In this document: piece by piece, positions 52,381 to 64,000 of the stretch
Numbering within the stretch: position 1 is the first letter of the stretch
Layout: every line of letters starts with the position of its first letter
Assembly (NCBI GenBank): GCA_013399895.1
Contig: VXBA01001778.1
Coordinates: 664,096-728,095, forward strand
DNA length: 64,000 nt
Origin: Serilophus lunatus
Lineage: Eukaryota; Chordata; Aves; Passeriformes; Eurylaimidae
Direction: 5' to 3'
The notes under the pieces: generated by a model
What the model was told of the DNA's origin: nothing
Seen by the model: only the letters and a program-made list of their open reading frames with translations
Databases searched by the model: none
Program-made: the position numbers and the translations under genes

Positions 52381-52418
<38 letters not shown>

Positions 52419-52430
52419 TTTTTTTTTTTT
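52381..52430. repeat. 50-base poly-T tract, followed by an N
   Basis: Fifty bases of T with a single A at 52,417, then CTGCACAGGC and an unresolved base at 52,441. On the minus strand it is a long poly-A, as left by retroposition, but no recognisable retroposon body adjoins it. The length is probably unreliable. Confidence 0.9.
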
Positions 52431-55400
52431 CTGCACAGGCNCTGTAATTTTCCACAACAATACTTGAATGTCAGTTTTGAGGAGGTCATCTAGGGAAATG
52501 ATATTGAGGACAGTCTGTTTATTATAACTTCAGTCAGAATATGGTTTTATCTACAGTGGAAATGCTAGATTGAAGAGGACACAGACTGTTAATCGGCTGT
52601 GCTTAATCCCTGGCCTTTATCATTTGTATCTGTGGATTCTGAAGGAGATTGCTAACTCCTATCATAACTGTGGGGAAAAAAAATAACAAAAAAACCCCCA
52701 AAACATAAAAGACCCTTAATTCTTATTTCTTTAATGGTAAACTTCAAAATTGTATTAATAGCAAAGCAAGATTAAAAACAAAACAAACCAACGAAGAACA
52801 AAAACCAACATGAGCAAATCTTTTTATGTTTGCTTGTTTAAAACCTGCCCTGTTCAGATCAAAACAGAAAATAATAAAGATGACTTTTTGTTGTCTTTGC
52901 TTGATCAATAGTAAGCATATATACTTTAGTTATTTTGACATATGGATAGAGGGTACATTTTGCACTAGCATGGAGCTACTTACCCTCTATGTATCTGTTT
53001 GGGATTAACTAATGAAGTATTTATCAGCTTCAGAGGTTCACTGACTAAAAATCCCATGTTATCTTTTTCATTTACATCACAATAAATGATCATATTTTGG
53101 TCATATGTTTTTCATTAGATTAGGGAAACAGACTGTTGTCCGGGATTAGTGGACTACTAGTAAGAAGAATGTTCTGCACAAGAGCAGAGATCAACAGTGT
53201 TCCTTCTCTGGATGATGTGATGTGAAGGAAGTGTACCTGCAGCATTAGACTCTGTGTCTATTTGACTAAGAAATAACAAAATAAAAAATCTTAGCAAAAT
53301 TGATCAAGAAGGTGAACCTTAAAATGTGTCACTTTTACATATTATGAGTTGTCAAATGTCTGCTTAATATATAAAAAAGAGTTTGCACCCTTCCTGTTGT
53401 CATTTCTGCTGAATTTCAATGTCTTTTAAGTGAAAAAGGTATTTTTATAAAAATTATGCTAATAAAACAAAATTGATAAAAAATTGATTTTTTTTTTCCT
53501 TTGGGATGGAGAAAAGGGTTGTGTAATGGTTGGTCTGATCATTACAGTTTTTTAGTGGCAGAGGAAACAAGGGTAAACTAACAATAAGTTCTTCATTAAT
53601 ATGAGAAATACGGTGCCATGCATAAAAATGGTAACATAGTGAACAAGATAGGTATAATATTTTACATTATTTTTGTTGAATTATTCAGAGGTGATAATGA
53701 TAATAGTGATTTTTAATTTCCAAATGACCACAAATTTCTATACAGTAGAATCTTCTATTTTTTTCTAGTTTTAAGTTTCAGTAGATTAATATCTGACATT
53801 TATCAGGTAATCTTAAAATTGCAATTGTTCTATTATCTCTTCATTCCTTTTTTTTTTTTTAAATTTAAGTAGCCACTTGACAAATCAAATAAAGGACTTA
53901 GGTGTACAGTTTCAAGGAATTAAGAATTCAGTATCTCTTGTCTGTGTCTTTACAGTTTTGATTCTTTCTCAAAATCTTCATTACATGTTTTTAAAAATCA
54001 ATTATAATTTCTGTAATTGGTATAAGAGCTTAGAATTTTACTTATGTTTTCTCAAGTAGTTTTAAGAGCAAATTAAATAAATCTATTCAACTTTTAAAAC
54101 ATTCTAAATCTGTTTTAAAACATATTCTGGATTTTTTTGTTGCAGATGATAAACAGATTCATACTGCAAACAATGTTTTTCTGAAACAAAACAGAGTATA
54201 ACAAAAGTTTGTTTCTACTTTCAATATCATTACAGTTTTTAATCATTGACTGCTTTATTTTTAACCCCAATCCTCTCAGTCAATTCTTCATCTACTTTGG
54301 AAAAATAAAGGTTAATTATTAAAATTTTCTTTTTATTTAAATGCATTTTAGTTTACAAAAATGTGTCTAAAAATTACATACAATAAGGCATATCCTTTTG
54401 TCAGATGATTGTATTGCTTTACAGAGTGAGAAGAATTGATAGTAGATAACAACTACTATACAAAATGACAACATTGGAATTATTGCATATAATCTCATTT
54501 GACCATAAACATATACTTTTTAGCATTGAAGAGAAAATCGCTCTCCATTGTGAAAGATAAACTCCCCATTGTGTCAGAGTGCCTCAAGCCAATTCTTTCA
54601 CTGTTAGGGTCCAATATATCCCCTCCTCCTAATCCAGAAATATTGAAGCATCTGTGAGAAAGAAGAAGGCATATGTCTGGCTATCCTCTGCCTACCAGGA
54701 TAAAGCTGTGGGTAATCCGGGCCCTTATTTTACATGCTTGCTTTTAACAGTCACAAATACCTTCTGACACCAAAGAATAGGACTCTAATCTAGATGAAAT
54801 AAAGTTCTTAAATCCTTAGAGATAAATTCAGATTTAGTTGCTAATTTCAAAATGCTGTCCTTCCCTCCAGGAGCTGCCCATTCCACAGGCACTTTACAGG
54901 ATTGCGCCCAAATGGCCTTTTCAGGAATTGATACGCAGTGAAGCCAAGCGAGAAGACTCAGCTTTCAATATGACTTTATCTAATTCGACCAGGATTTTTG
55001 GCACCGTTTCCTAGAGTCTCATCATTGCCTCATATTGAAAAACCTGCTAGAATTGGGGGAGATGTTCTTTAAAACACGATGAATTAATGTTTCTTCCGCA
55101 AAATGAAAAATAAAAGATGATCCTTTTAGTCAAAGAACAGTGCCTTTGTAGTTGTAGAGACTGTGGCATTTGGCTCAGTGACGCAAAAGAAAAAGTCTTT
55201 AGTCATGTGGGTCATGAGAGATCAGCTAGGCGATTTTACTTCCTTCTGCCCATTGATTCACACTTGTCTCTTCAGGATGCTATTTGTTCTGGTTTGGATG
55301 TATTTGTTTGCTCTTTTTTGTTGTTTTGTTTTGTTTGATGGGTTTTGCTTTTTGATTTTGTTTTTAAATGGAGCTTTCCTCTTCACTTTTGCAAAGCATG

Positions 55401-58400
55401 ACTTGGTACACTACTGCTTTTCACTGTGTATCTTCTTGCTTTCTGGCAAAACATAAATCGAAGTGACACCTGCTAACACTGAGTCAGTACCTCTGTCCTG
55501 GGGCAGTGCAGTGGGTCCTCGTCAGGCTTCTGAGTGGTAAATAGGGTGGAATATGCACAGTTGGATCTTATCAGTGTTTTGGCTACACCATTTGTATTAG
55601 CTTTGATTTCCTGTTAATGCTTTGTGATCTCATTGGTCTTCCTTCAGGTATTTTTTTACATAGATTAGAAAGTTTTGAAAGTTATATGTACGTTTTCCTT
55701 CAAATTTGTTTCAGTTCCTCTTACTTTGCACATTAATGGCAGGTTCAGACAGAACCGATATGTGCTGAATAGCTCAGCTAAATCACAAAGATCATACATC
55801 CATCTCCATCTGTGAATATACATACATCAATGTGACAGTCATAGGTAGTGTGCAACCCAAAAATTTACAATTCTCTTCTATAAATGTTTAGGCATTTGCA
55901 AAATAATTTAACACAAATTTGAAATAAAGCAAATACTCATCATTTATTCCTCAGAATTCCTGCCAAATTGTGAACAAATGAAACGAAGATGAAAAACTTT
56001 TCTGAACTTAATAGCATTTTGCACAGCCGTTTGGTTTGCCATTGTTTTTAGAAGGAAATAATATTTTTGGCCTTGTAAGACAGTGCTTCTTGCTTATGAT
56101 TTCGAATGCTCAGAATGGCATATAATCAATTATGTATGCTCACATTTTGTGATACTATTAGTTGAATGTATTAGCTGAAATCCATATAGAACAAAGGGAA
56201 AAAGGAAAAAAAGGAAGTGAATGATCCAAATTTCATTTGTATTTGTGATAGTATCATTGTCTCAGGGAATATGGATGAATTTATATTCTTGGAATTTAGG
56301 GCTTTTTTTAATCTGAACGTTACTTCTGGTACCCAAAGAGACAAACAATAAGAAATTATTATTATGAAAGCGTGAAAATGAACTAATGCTTATAGCTATC
56401 TAGTCCTGATGTATTAAAAATCCATTACAGAAATGTTATAATAAAAGGAAAATTTTACAGTTCTTGCTGTAGGCACACTTGTAGTGAAGAGTAAATTTTC
56501 TTGTGATCCTAAGCCAAATTCCTGCACTAAATATAGGAAATTTTAGTTACAAATGAATTTCTAGTGCCTTGTTTTAAATGCTTGTTATTGCTGGGTTGAT
56601 GTTAAATGGATTTTTAATTGACAGGGTGTGACATATTTAATATAATGGAGAGAAATTACTTTGTGCTGACTCAAATGACTATCCAATTAGTCACTGGTAA
56701 TGTTTACAAGACATCATAGCTGGAAATCATGGATACATTGTCTGTTTTATTAAATATGCAATAGAGCAAATAAAAATCCAATCAAATATATGCATTTCAT
56801 CGTCTTGCAAATAAATTACATCCAAATTATCTTTTTCTGTGGTATTTTTAGAGCGATTAGGAAATTTCAAAAAATCATTCTGCATTCATAATACTGCCCC
56901 CGTGGTTGTGCTTTGGCTAGCTCTTTGTGCTTGATTCAGACAGCAGAGGGAGCACAAGTTAGCAGCAAACTCATTTTTTCTGTCCCTGGGCACCACTTAG
57001 AGCCACGCAAATAATTCTGGTGAATGCAGTAGTAAAACATGCAAACAGGTGCTGAGTTTTGGCCTTTGACCAGATGGGAAGGGATCTGATCCCGCATTTC
57101 TCAAGTTTATTTGTATTAGCTTAATAAAGTTGCCAGTGTTGATTCTGTCTTTGTGGACTGGTGAATTTATATAAGGGATAGAATCTAACCAAGCAAAGCA
57201 TGCACTCACGCATATTTACACGAAACTAAATTTTTATTATAAAATAATAGAGATTTAGATGAGAATCATACTGGCAATGCATCAGTTTGTAATTGAATAG
57301 TACTCGCTTTGAAATTCGTACAAGGCATTCAATGGCAGAATTGATTCCAAAGTAGAGAATTTGATCTGTTTGGTTTTGTTGAGTTAGTAGAAACATATCT
57401 TCATAAAAAAAGAATGGTTCTGTCCTTATATTTCACAACCAAAATGTAGACAAAGGCAATTTTAATTTTTTTTAATTATTGCCATTGCCTTTCCATTTTC
57501 TATATTACAATTTTACGTCAGAATCACGTACAGTGCTGAATGTGTTTTGCATCCTCTTTTTTCACTGATACAAATAGGGTAAGCAAGCTGAAGTTTCATT
57601 CTCACTTAAAGCATTTATAAAGTTTTCACGGTCACCACATTGGAATTAACAGCATAACTAAGCTGTAGTAAGTCATACAAAGTGCCAAATTACACCATTT
57701 CTGGAGGGCTTCCCCTCCAAAATACATTGATTTCAGGCATAATTTGTCTGATTCAAAAAGACTGTTGCTTTTACGGGTCTTGAGGATTTTAGATGCTTTT
57801 ATCATCTACCCAAGCCTTCAGGGATGTTCTACCTTCAGGGATTAGATGCAATAGGCTGAGTTGAAATTGATGTCTAGGATGGGTCCTTGGGAGTTGGATT
57901 AAATCAGATGTTTACTGTGATGATGTCTAAAACTATCCCTATGGATTTATTGCTATGCTTTTTCACTAACAATTAGCTCAAACTATACTTAAGTCAGAGA
58001 AGATGATACCAAACTTGTACAGAGGGGCTGCTCAGTATGGCAATCTCTTGTTAGGAATATTTTAATGAAAACCGTTTGATTAAATAATTGAATACAAATA
58101 AATGCAGCAATATGAACTTAATGGGATTAAGTTTCTAAAAGTCAGAATGTAGGGTGTATTCTTTATTTTCATTATGAAAGGGTTATACATCATGCCTTCA
58201 GTGTTACTCGCAGAACTAATCATAGTGTATGGATTAAATAGGTACATTTTTATTCTTAACTGTAGTAATTTTCAGAATAAACTGCTGAGGGATGATCAAG
58301 CCTTATTTCTTCTTTATTCAGTTTCATTGTTCCTTGCAACCACTTGTTTTTACTGACTTTGGCCACTGTCTTTTTATAAGTGAGTACCTTTGTTCACTGT

Positions 58401-58561
58401 ACAAAATAATACACTACAATAGATGTAAACTTGGTTTCCATTTCCGAAAATGGTGTTATCCACATATTCTTCCTTTTCTGCACCAAAGGTACACACAGGA
58501 AGCAGCAATAGGTGAAAAAACATCAGCTATGGATCTTAAATAAGTTTGAGGAGGGTAGTTA

Positions 58562-58565
<4 letters not shown>

Positions 58566-58601
<36 letters not shown>

Positions 58602-58618
58602 CTAATATATATTAGCTA
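58566..58618. repeat. (TA)n array ending in a 20-bp perfect palindrome
   Basis: About 16 TA units run into TAGCTAATATATATTAGCTA (58,599-58,618), a perfect inverted repeat with no spacer that could extrude as a hairpin. Confidence 0.9.
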
Positions 58619-61600
58619 TGCAGTGGGTGTGAAAGGATCAGGCAAAGAGAGAAGGCCTGATTCTCTTTCATGTATTAGTCCTTCAGTGCTGGAGTTCCTC
58701 AATGGGCCACTCAGCTATGCTGGACAGCTGCATTTGAGCTGTAAGGTAGTACATGAGGGTCCTAAGGCACCCTTCTCTGGTAAGGTAGGGTTTTATTTAT
58801 GTTGTTGTTTGCTACTGTTTTCATTTTTAGCTGAATGGTTCTTCCTATAAACACCATCCTGGGAATGGACCTAGTGGGATATGTACTTTTATGCTGGATC
58901 CAGCACCAATGCATTCTTCATGCACAGATCTAGTGCCCTTCTCAATCTGCTGTGGATTGGAGACCCTAACCCATGCTGACTATTTTCAGTTTCTTGTGAC
59001 TGCTAAATCATCCTTCAAGGAGCAACCAACTACTTTTATTTTCAGAGTTTAATTCTTCAAAGAAATTTTATTTTGCGTGCAGCATGTTTACTTTGTGTAG
59101 AACTAGAAAATGTTGAGTTTTTACATAACCCAGGAAATGGTTATTAAAAATATCACACTTTCCACAGTTCCCATTACCTTTATACTGTGTTTAGTTGTGT
59201 ATTCCCTTGCTTGCTTCATCTGATCAGTTAGCTGTAATCTTTTCTGTAACCTGGGCTCCATTGCAAATGATTCCATGGTGAATGTGTCACCTTGCTATGG
59301 CAGGTGCATTTCTTTGTCTTCCTCAAAACTTAAAATGACTGAAAAGATTTCAAACAAAATTAGGCTATTGCAGTATAAGAGACAGCTGCATGAGTTGACT
59401 GTTCCCTTTCTTAGTCTATTATAAATGCCCTGGCTTTTAGCCTAGATGTAAAAAAGCATTAATGGAGGATGCTTAAGCTAATGCATTTTATTCATTTTTA
59501 TTGTGAGTTTAAGGTACACCTGCTATGAACAGCCACATTTTATTTCATATGTTGCAAGGGTAAAGATTCAAACCTTGAGAATTTAAACGTGTTAGCTTTA
59601 GTAATCAAGATGACATATGAATATGTAATTGGCAATTTTATCCTAGTCATATCTGAAGACTATGTGAACTTAGCTGAAACTGAATAAAAGAGCTAGGGAT
59701 AACACCCTTAACACCCTTGTATGCTCATCACCATCAAACAAAGGTGATTCCACCCTCTCCCACAAAATATATTGATCATGTGAATTTCAAGATTTTCTAG
59801 AATTTTTTTTAATTAATAATATGATTTTAGTCATTTGGAAACCACAAAAAGATTGCACCTGTGATTTGTTATGGTTTTTGTGGAAATTTTAGACCAGCAT
59901 TTATTAACACTTCTCTTTTAGCAACACAAAGCTTGACATACACCTGCAGTCTTAATGCCATTCCTATATGGCCTATGATAATTCCTGAAGTTTATGAAGA
60001 AATGGTTTTAAGATCCTTATATACTGTTTTCCAAAACGATGTTGGCTTGCCTGTAGCCCAGAAAGCATGTAAACTCTTAGGAACTTTTCATGAACAATTA
60101 AAAAGCACTAACTTTTTTGTCTGACAATTGCTTTGAAGATTACTTTCATATTTGATTGATATTTCCTGCAAAATTACCTCTATACACTGATAATTTCCAT
60201 TGCACTTCAGTACTCCCTACTGCACAATAAAGTATAGGTAAGCTCTGAGGTAAGAGAATTAAGGACAAACTACATTTTTGCTGAAAAGTTTCATTTCATA
60301 GATAAAGTCACTGACCACATAAATGAGTAGAGAAAAATAAAGTGATTTATTCCCTGAAGAGGGCTGTTAGTGCTTCAGGAAAGTATTTAGGGTGTTAGCT
60401 TGCAGGAAAGCATTTCAAGGAAGCTGGTAGAATTCTCAGTTCTCCATGTAAAGGAAAACCTCTGTTGAGCATAGCAGTGCTTATGATTTTAGAGGGGGAG
60501 TTGTAAGCTCTGTGTTCTTAAGCCCAGCAGACAGTAAATTGAATCTTGCACAGTCTGCTGTCAGAACACCCATTAAAGGACAATCTGATAGCAGCCAACT
60601 CACGCAGTGTGCCCAAGCTAAATACTTGGGATTAATAGTGGAGAAAGCTGCTTTGGGGAGCAATCCAAAGGTCTAGCAAAGTGAGGAAACGCTAACAGTT
60701 ACCAAATGGCCATGACAATACATTTCTCTACTTTGGACCTCACTGAGCAGAACTGAGTTGCTAGACAATGTTTCTGAATGAGGAAGCAGAAGCAACTGCA
60801 AAAAAGCAATTTGCACCATCACTGGGAGGCCTGGCCTGAATTCCTGCTAGAAAAAAAGTGCAGAGAGAGCATCATTAATCCTCTCTGGTGAGACTGGGCC
60901 ATGTGGCAAAGTAGATTTAAGCTAGTAAAGAAAACCTACATTTTCCCAGAAATAATGGTAGAGATACAAAAGGACAAATGGATAAAACACATTGCGATAG
61001 GATACAGACATTTCATTATGACCTTTGCCACTGTTTTTTACCCTGAGTAGAGCAGCATCTTCACTATTTCTTAGCTATGCTTCCTTAAGTATATCTATCT
61101 CCTGTTTTCTCTGCAGCTAAGATACTTTTCTGCATCAACCCTTAGCTTTTTATTTTCCTATTTTTTGACTTGTATTTGCAGGTCTGAATAGGCAGATTTT
61201 TGGTACTTTTTATTTTGCTTCTACTGGGGCCAAAATCAGTCCTTTGTTTAGCTATAAGTGTTTCATTTTATCTTGAAGTTTTTATGTGCACAGTGATTAG
61301 TTTTGAAGCAAGCTGAATGAGAGCATAACATTGACTTGTAAAAAATTCGTGTCAAAAATTTAAATATACTGTAGTCAGTGGAAATGTATTCGAGGCAGTT
61401 TTTTGCTGTAGGTAAAATATTTATTTCAAGAACAGTTAAAATTGTGTTTTTCATAAGCAAACGCTGGGTTTGTAATATATCCCAAGTGTATACACGCACA
61501 CAAATACACATACATATACACACAAATAAATAATATCTGTTTGCCACATTTCTTTGTATCTAATGCATTCTGTAATAATCTGAGATTAAATGTTTTAATG

Positions 61601-61694
61601 GAAGGTGCAACCTGATCCCTTTTAAGGGCTGATAAGAGATTATCATCTCAGAGAAGATCGTAACTATTTTGATTCATGAAATCTATGAAGTTCA

Positions 61695-61905
61695 CAGAAT
61701 CACAGAATGTTTGGAGTTGGAAAGAACCTCTGAAAATCTTCTAGTCCAAACATCATGCTAAAGCGGGCTCACCTAGAACAGATTGCAGAGCATTGTGTCT
61801 AGGTGGGTTTTGAATATGTCCAGAGTGATACTGTGATACACAGAAGGAGATATTCCACAGCCTTTCTGGGCAGCCTGTTTATTGCCATGGTAATCATAAA
61901 CTTCT
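61695..61905 (-). mobile_element. CR1 LINE 3' fragment, antisense
   Basis: TTCACAGAATCACAGAATGT, TTGGAGTTGGAAAGAACCTC, CTAGAACAGATTGCAGAGCA and TTGAATATGTCCAGAGTGAT, then ATTCCACAGCCTTTCTGGGC, are the antisense CR1 3' region in the expected order. Similarity ends near TTTATTGCC. The sense and antisense 70-codon open frames overlapping its right half are not genes. Confidence 0.93.
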
Positions 61906-63899
61906 CATGTTCTACCATTTTAAGCATCTTGAATATTCTGTCTCTTGAACTTTTCGTGCTCATTCCCCTCTGTTGTATTATGCAGGATGTAGTCATAGCC
62001 ATTTATTTTTTGTAATTGTTTTCCTTCATTGAAACATTATATGAATTTTGTTACAGAAAAATCAGTAGCTCCTGGAGTTTTCAAAAGCTTTATCTTACAT
62101 ATTTTCTATCTTGTGGACTTTTTTTTTCTCAGTTCTTTAGCTTGTTTTCCAGTATTTTTGATTGGACTATTTGAATATGATATTGCTAGGCTTTCTTGCA
62201 CGCAATGGCTGCCTGTCTATCTGTTCCACAACAGTAGCCATCTATTCATCTTTTTCTTTACTGTTTCTCACAATCCATAGATGAATGTCCAATTTACAAA
62301 AAACAAACAAAAAAAAAATGAAAAATAAAAGACTTATGAAGGTTTTTCCATTATCACTTGTCTACTTACCTATTGCACAATGACATTGGCGGTTGCACGC
62401 ACTGGAGGTTTCAGTATCAGTCTGTACACTTAAGATTTCACTAAAGCACACACTTAGGCCTTTGTAAAACAGATAACTTCTTTAGTTAACATTAATCAGC
62501 TTAGTAATTACTTGTTTATTGCTTTCTTTTACCTCTGTTTCTTCAAACAAAGGCATGTAAGTAACTAGAAATAACTATTTAGAAATGAAATACAAGTGTC
62601 ATTTTATTGTTTCAAGTTTCTTCACTATAAGAAAGACACTCCACTCCTTGATCTGTCTCCATACAATCACACTTACGGTCTTTTGCTGTACCTATTCTGT
62701 AGAAAAATAGAGTATTATTAGCTCTTTAGAGCTGTCAGCATAGCACATTCATAAGCAACAAATAGTTTTAAAACTTTTAAATTAGCAGACTAACATCCTC
62801 AAAGCCTGCAGAGCACCATTCAAGTTGTATGACACTTTAACTGGCTTTAATGAAGGCTTTTCTGTTATGTATTTTGTCTTTTTTTTAATAAATACTTCAG
62901 TTTGCTGTATTTTTATCAAGTTTTTCTTTTTACACTTTCCTTCTCCAATTATTTTCTGCTTAAACAACTGCAGAGCGTATAATGTTGGTACTGATCTTCT
63001 TTGATGACAACGATAGGTCTAAGTTTAGCTTCACAACTAGTAGAATAAACTCCAGGTAGAAAGTCCTTGTTTTAAGCATGCTCATTGCCAATCATGAGTA
63101 TACTACAATAATTAGTAGTCATATGATTTGGCAGATTTATGTTCCAATTTTGTATACTTAGAATCTGTTGCATTTTTTTAAATGTGTTTTTTTTTTTTCT
63201 GTCAAACTTTATTTAAGTATCTTATTATCATAAAATATGATAACAGTTGTTTCAGATCATATTTTCAGTCTTAATATACTCATAAATCCTGCCTGTCACT
63301 GATGACATAAGTTACTTCCTGGGGTGGTGGGTTCACTCTATTGCCTGATGAGGTGCTTTTTTGTTGTTGTTTTTTAGGGGGCCTAAGTTAGGTTTTGAAA
63401 GTCAGAATTTTTACAGCTACTGTATGTATTACTTGGGCTTAGTTCTCTGCCGCCTAGTATTGCACAGCAAATATTTACATCTGTGAGGAATTACATTGAT
63501 TTCAGGCTATTCCTACTAATTTAACATGTGTGAAGAGAGCAGAAATCTCACTTTGAGTTTAATTAGGGGTTAAACCACCTCCACAAAGAATGAGTCATAG
63601 ATGTGTGTAGGAAAAAATCTCTATGGAATAGTTAAGGATTTTAAATCTGGAGTCTGGATGTGGAGCTTTCCCCCATTCTCACATTTCTTCCCAATAAATT
63701 ATTATTTTGCAGGTTTCCAGTTTGAATGAATGCTTTATGCACCCATGCATGGATTTTTGGCTACTATTCCTCTCTGACTCTTCCTGATGCCTTTGAATAT
63801 AATATAAATTATGAAAATACTCCACTAGGACCACTTATCTGAAGTTTACTCAAATGATTACCTTTCCTAATTCGCTAGTGTTTCTGATAGGCAACCCTA
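61906..63899. other. Intronic noncoding stretch
   Basis: AT-rich, with A- and T-runs (62,299-62,330 and 63,188-63,198). No gene or repeat family recognised. Confidence 0.6.
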
Positions 63900-64000
63900 C
63901 TAGCTGATCAAGGAAAGTCAGGTGATGTAATCTTGGATTTCAGCAGGGCTTTCAATAGTGACTCAGCTTTTAGGCCCTGTGCTCTTCAATCTCTTCATGA
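63900..64000 (+). mobile_element. CR1-like LINE fragment running off the window edge
   Basis: AGCTGATCAAGGAAAGTCAG, GTGATGTAATCTTGGATTTC and AGCAGGGCTTTCAATAGTG resemble the reverse-transcriptase segment of a CR1-type element. The text then jumps to GGCCCTGTGCTCTTCAATCT, CTTCATGA, which normally lies a few hundred bases further along, so an internal deletion is likely. The element continues beyond 64,000. Confidence 0.8.

Larger units (their letters stand above)
48682..61694 (+). other. NLGN4X: NLGN4 intron, no further exon recognised
   Basis: Thirteen kilobases of AT-rich intronic DNA with no CR1 copy that I can see. I looked by eye for the next neuroligin coding segment and found none. Items with their own entries are a GT-rich microsatellite at 49,972-50,028, a poly-T tract at 52,381-52,430 and a TA array at 58,566-58,598. 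Regulatory-looking unique sequence occurs at 49,560-49,870, 54,840-55,090 and 56,580-57,000 (see findings). Confidence 0.75.

Noticed and set aside
55163..55456. 97-codon hydrophobic frame
   Set aside because: Same reason: TTTG/TTTT-rich intronic sequence, overlapping a second frame of similar length.

Overview
This is AT-rich, gene-poor vertebrate DNA, most likely from a bird. Two things point there. Many truncated CR1-type LINE copies are scattered through it in both orientations, several ending in the CR1-style ATTCTRTG-type 3' tail. The single confident gene piece is an unmistakable neuroligin-4 N-terminus. CR1 is also abundant in crocodilians and turtles, so bird is the best reading rather than a proof, and I cannot name the species.

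Layout. 1 to about 290 is the edge of a GC- and CpG-rich island with a good splice-donor sequence at 175/176. It may be the promoter and noncoding first exon of the neuroligin gene (about 47.6 kb upstream of its coding exon), but nothing in the window proves the link. About 300 to 47,769 looks intronic or intergenic: AT-rich DNA, microsatellites, eight or nine CR1 fragments and a few GC-rich or A/C-rich patches that may be old LTRs or retropseudogenes. 47,770-48,203 is a plausible 5' leader carrying a 53-codon, a 27-codon and a 3-codon upstream ORF. 48,204-48,675 is the first coding exon of NLGN4 (NLGN4X orthologue): 157 codons plus one base, ending at a consensus GTAAGT donor. 48,676-64,000 is the start of a very long phase-1 intron. 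No second coding exon was recognised, and a truncated CR1 runs into the right edge.

The exon encodes the signal peptide and the N-terminal part of the extracellular cholinesterase-like domain of a postsynaptic adhesion protein. The rest of the protein lies beyond the window. The remaining open frames are best explained as chance, antisense CR1 or low-complexity DNA. I see no tRNA, rRNA, CRISPR array or operon-like structure, and no convincing undescribed system. The most useful leads are the upstream ORFs of the NLGN4 leader, the distant CpG island, the CR1-free 16.6 kb around the coding exon, and a few regulatory-looking intronic stretches.
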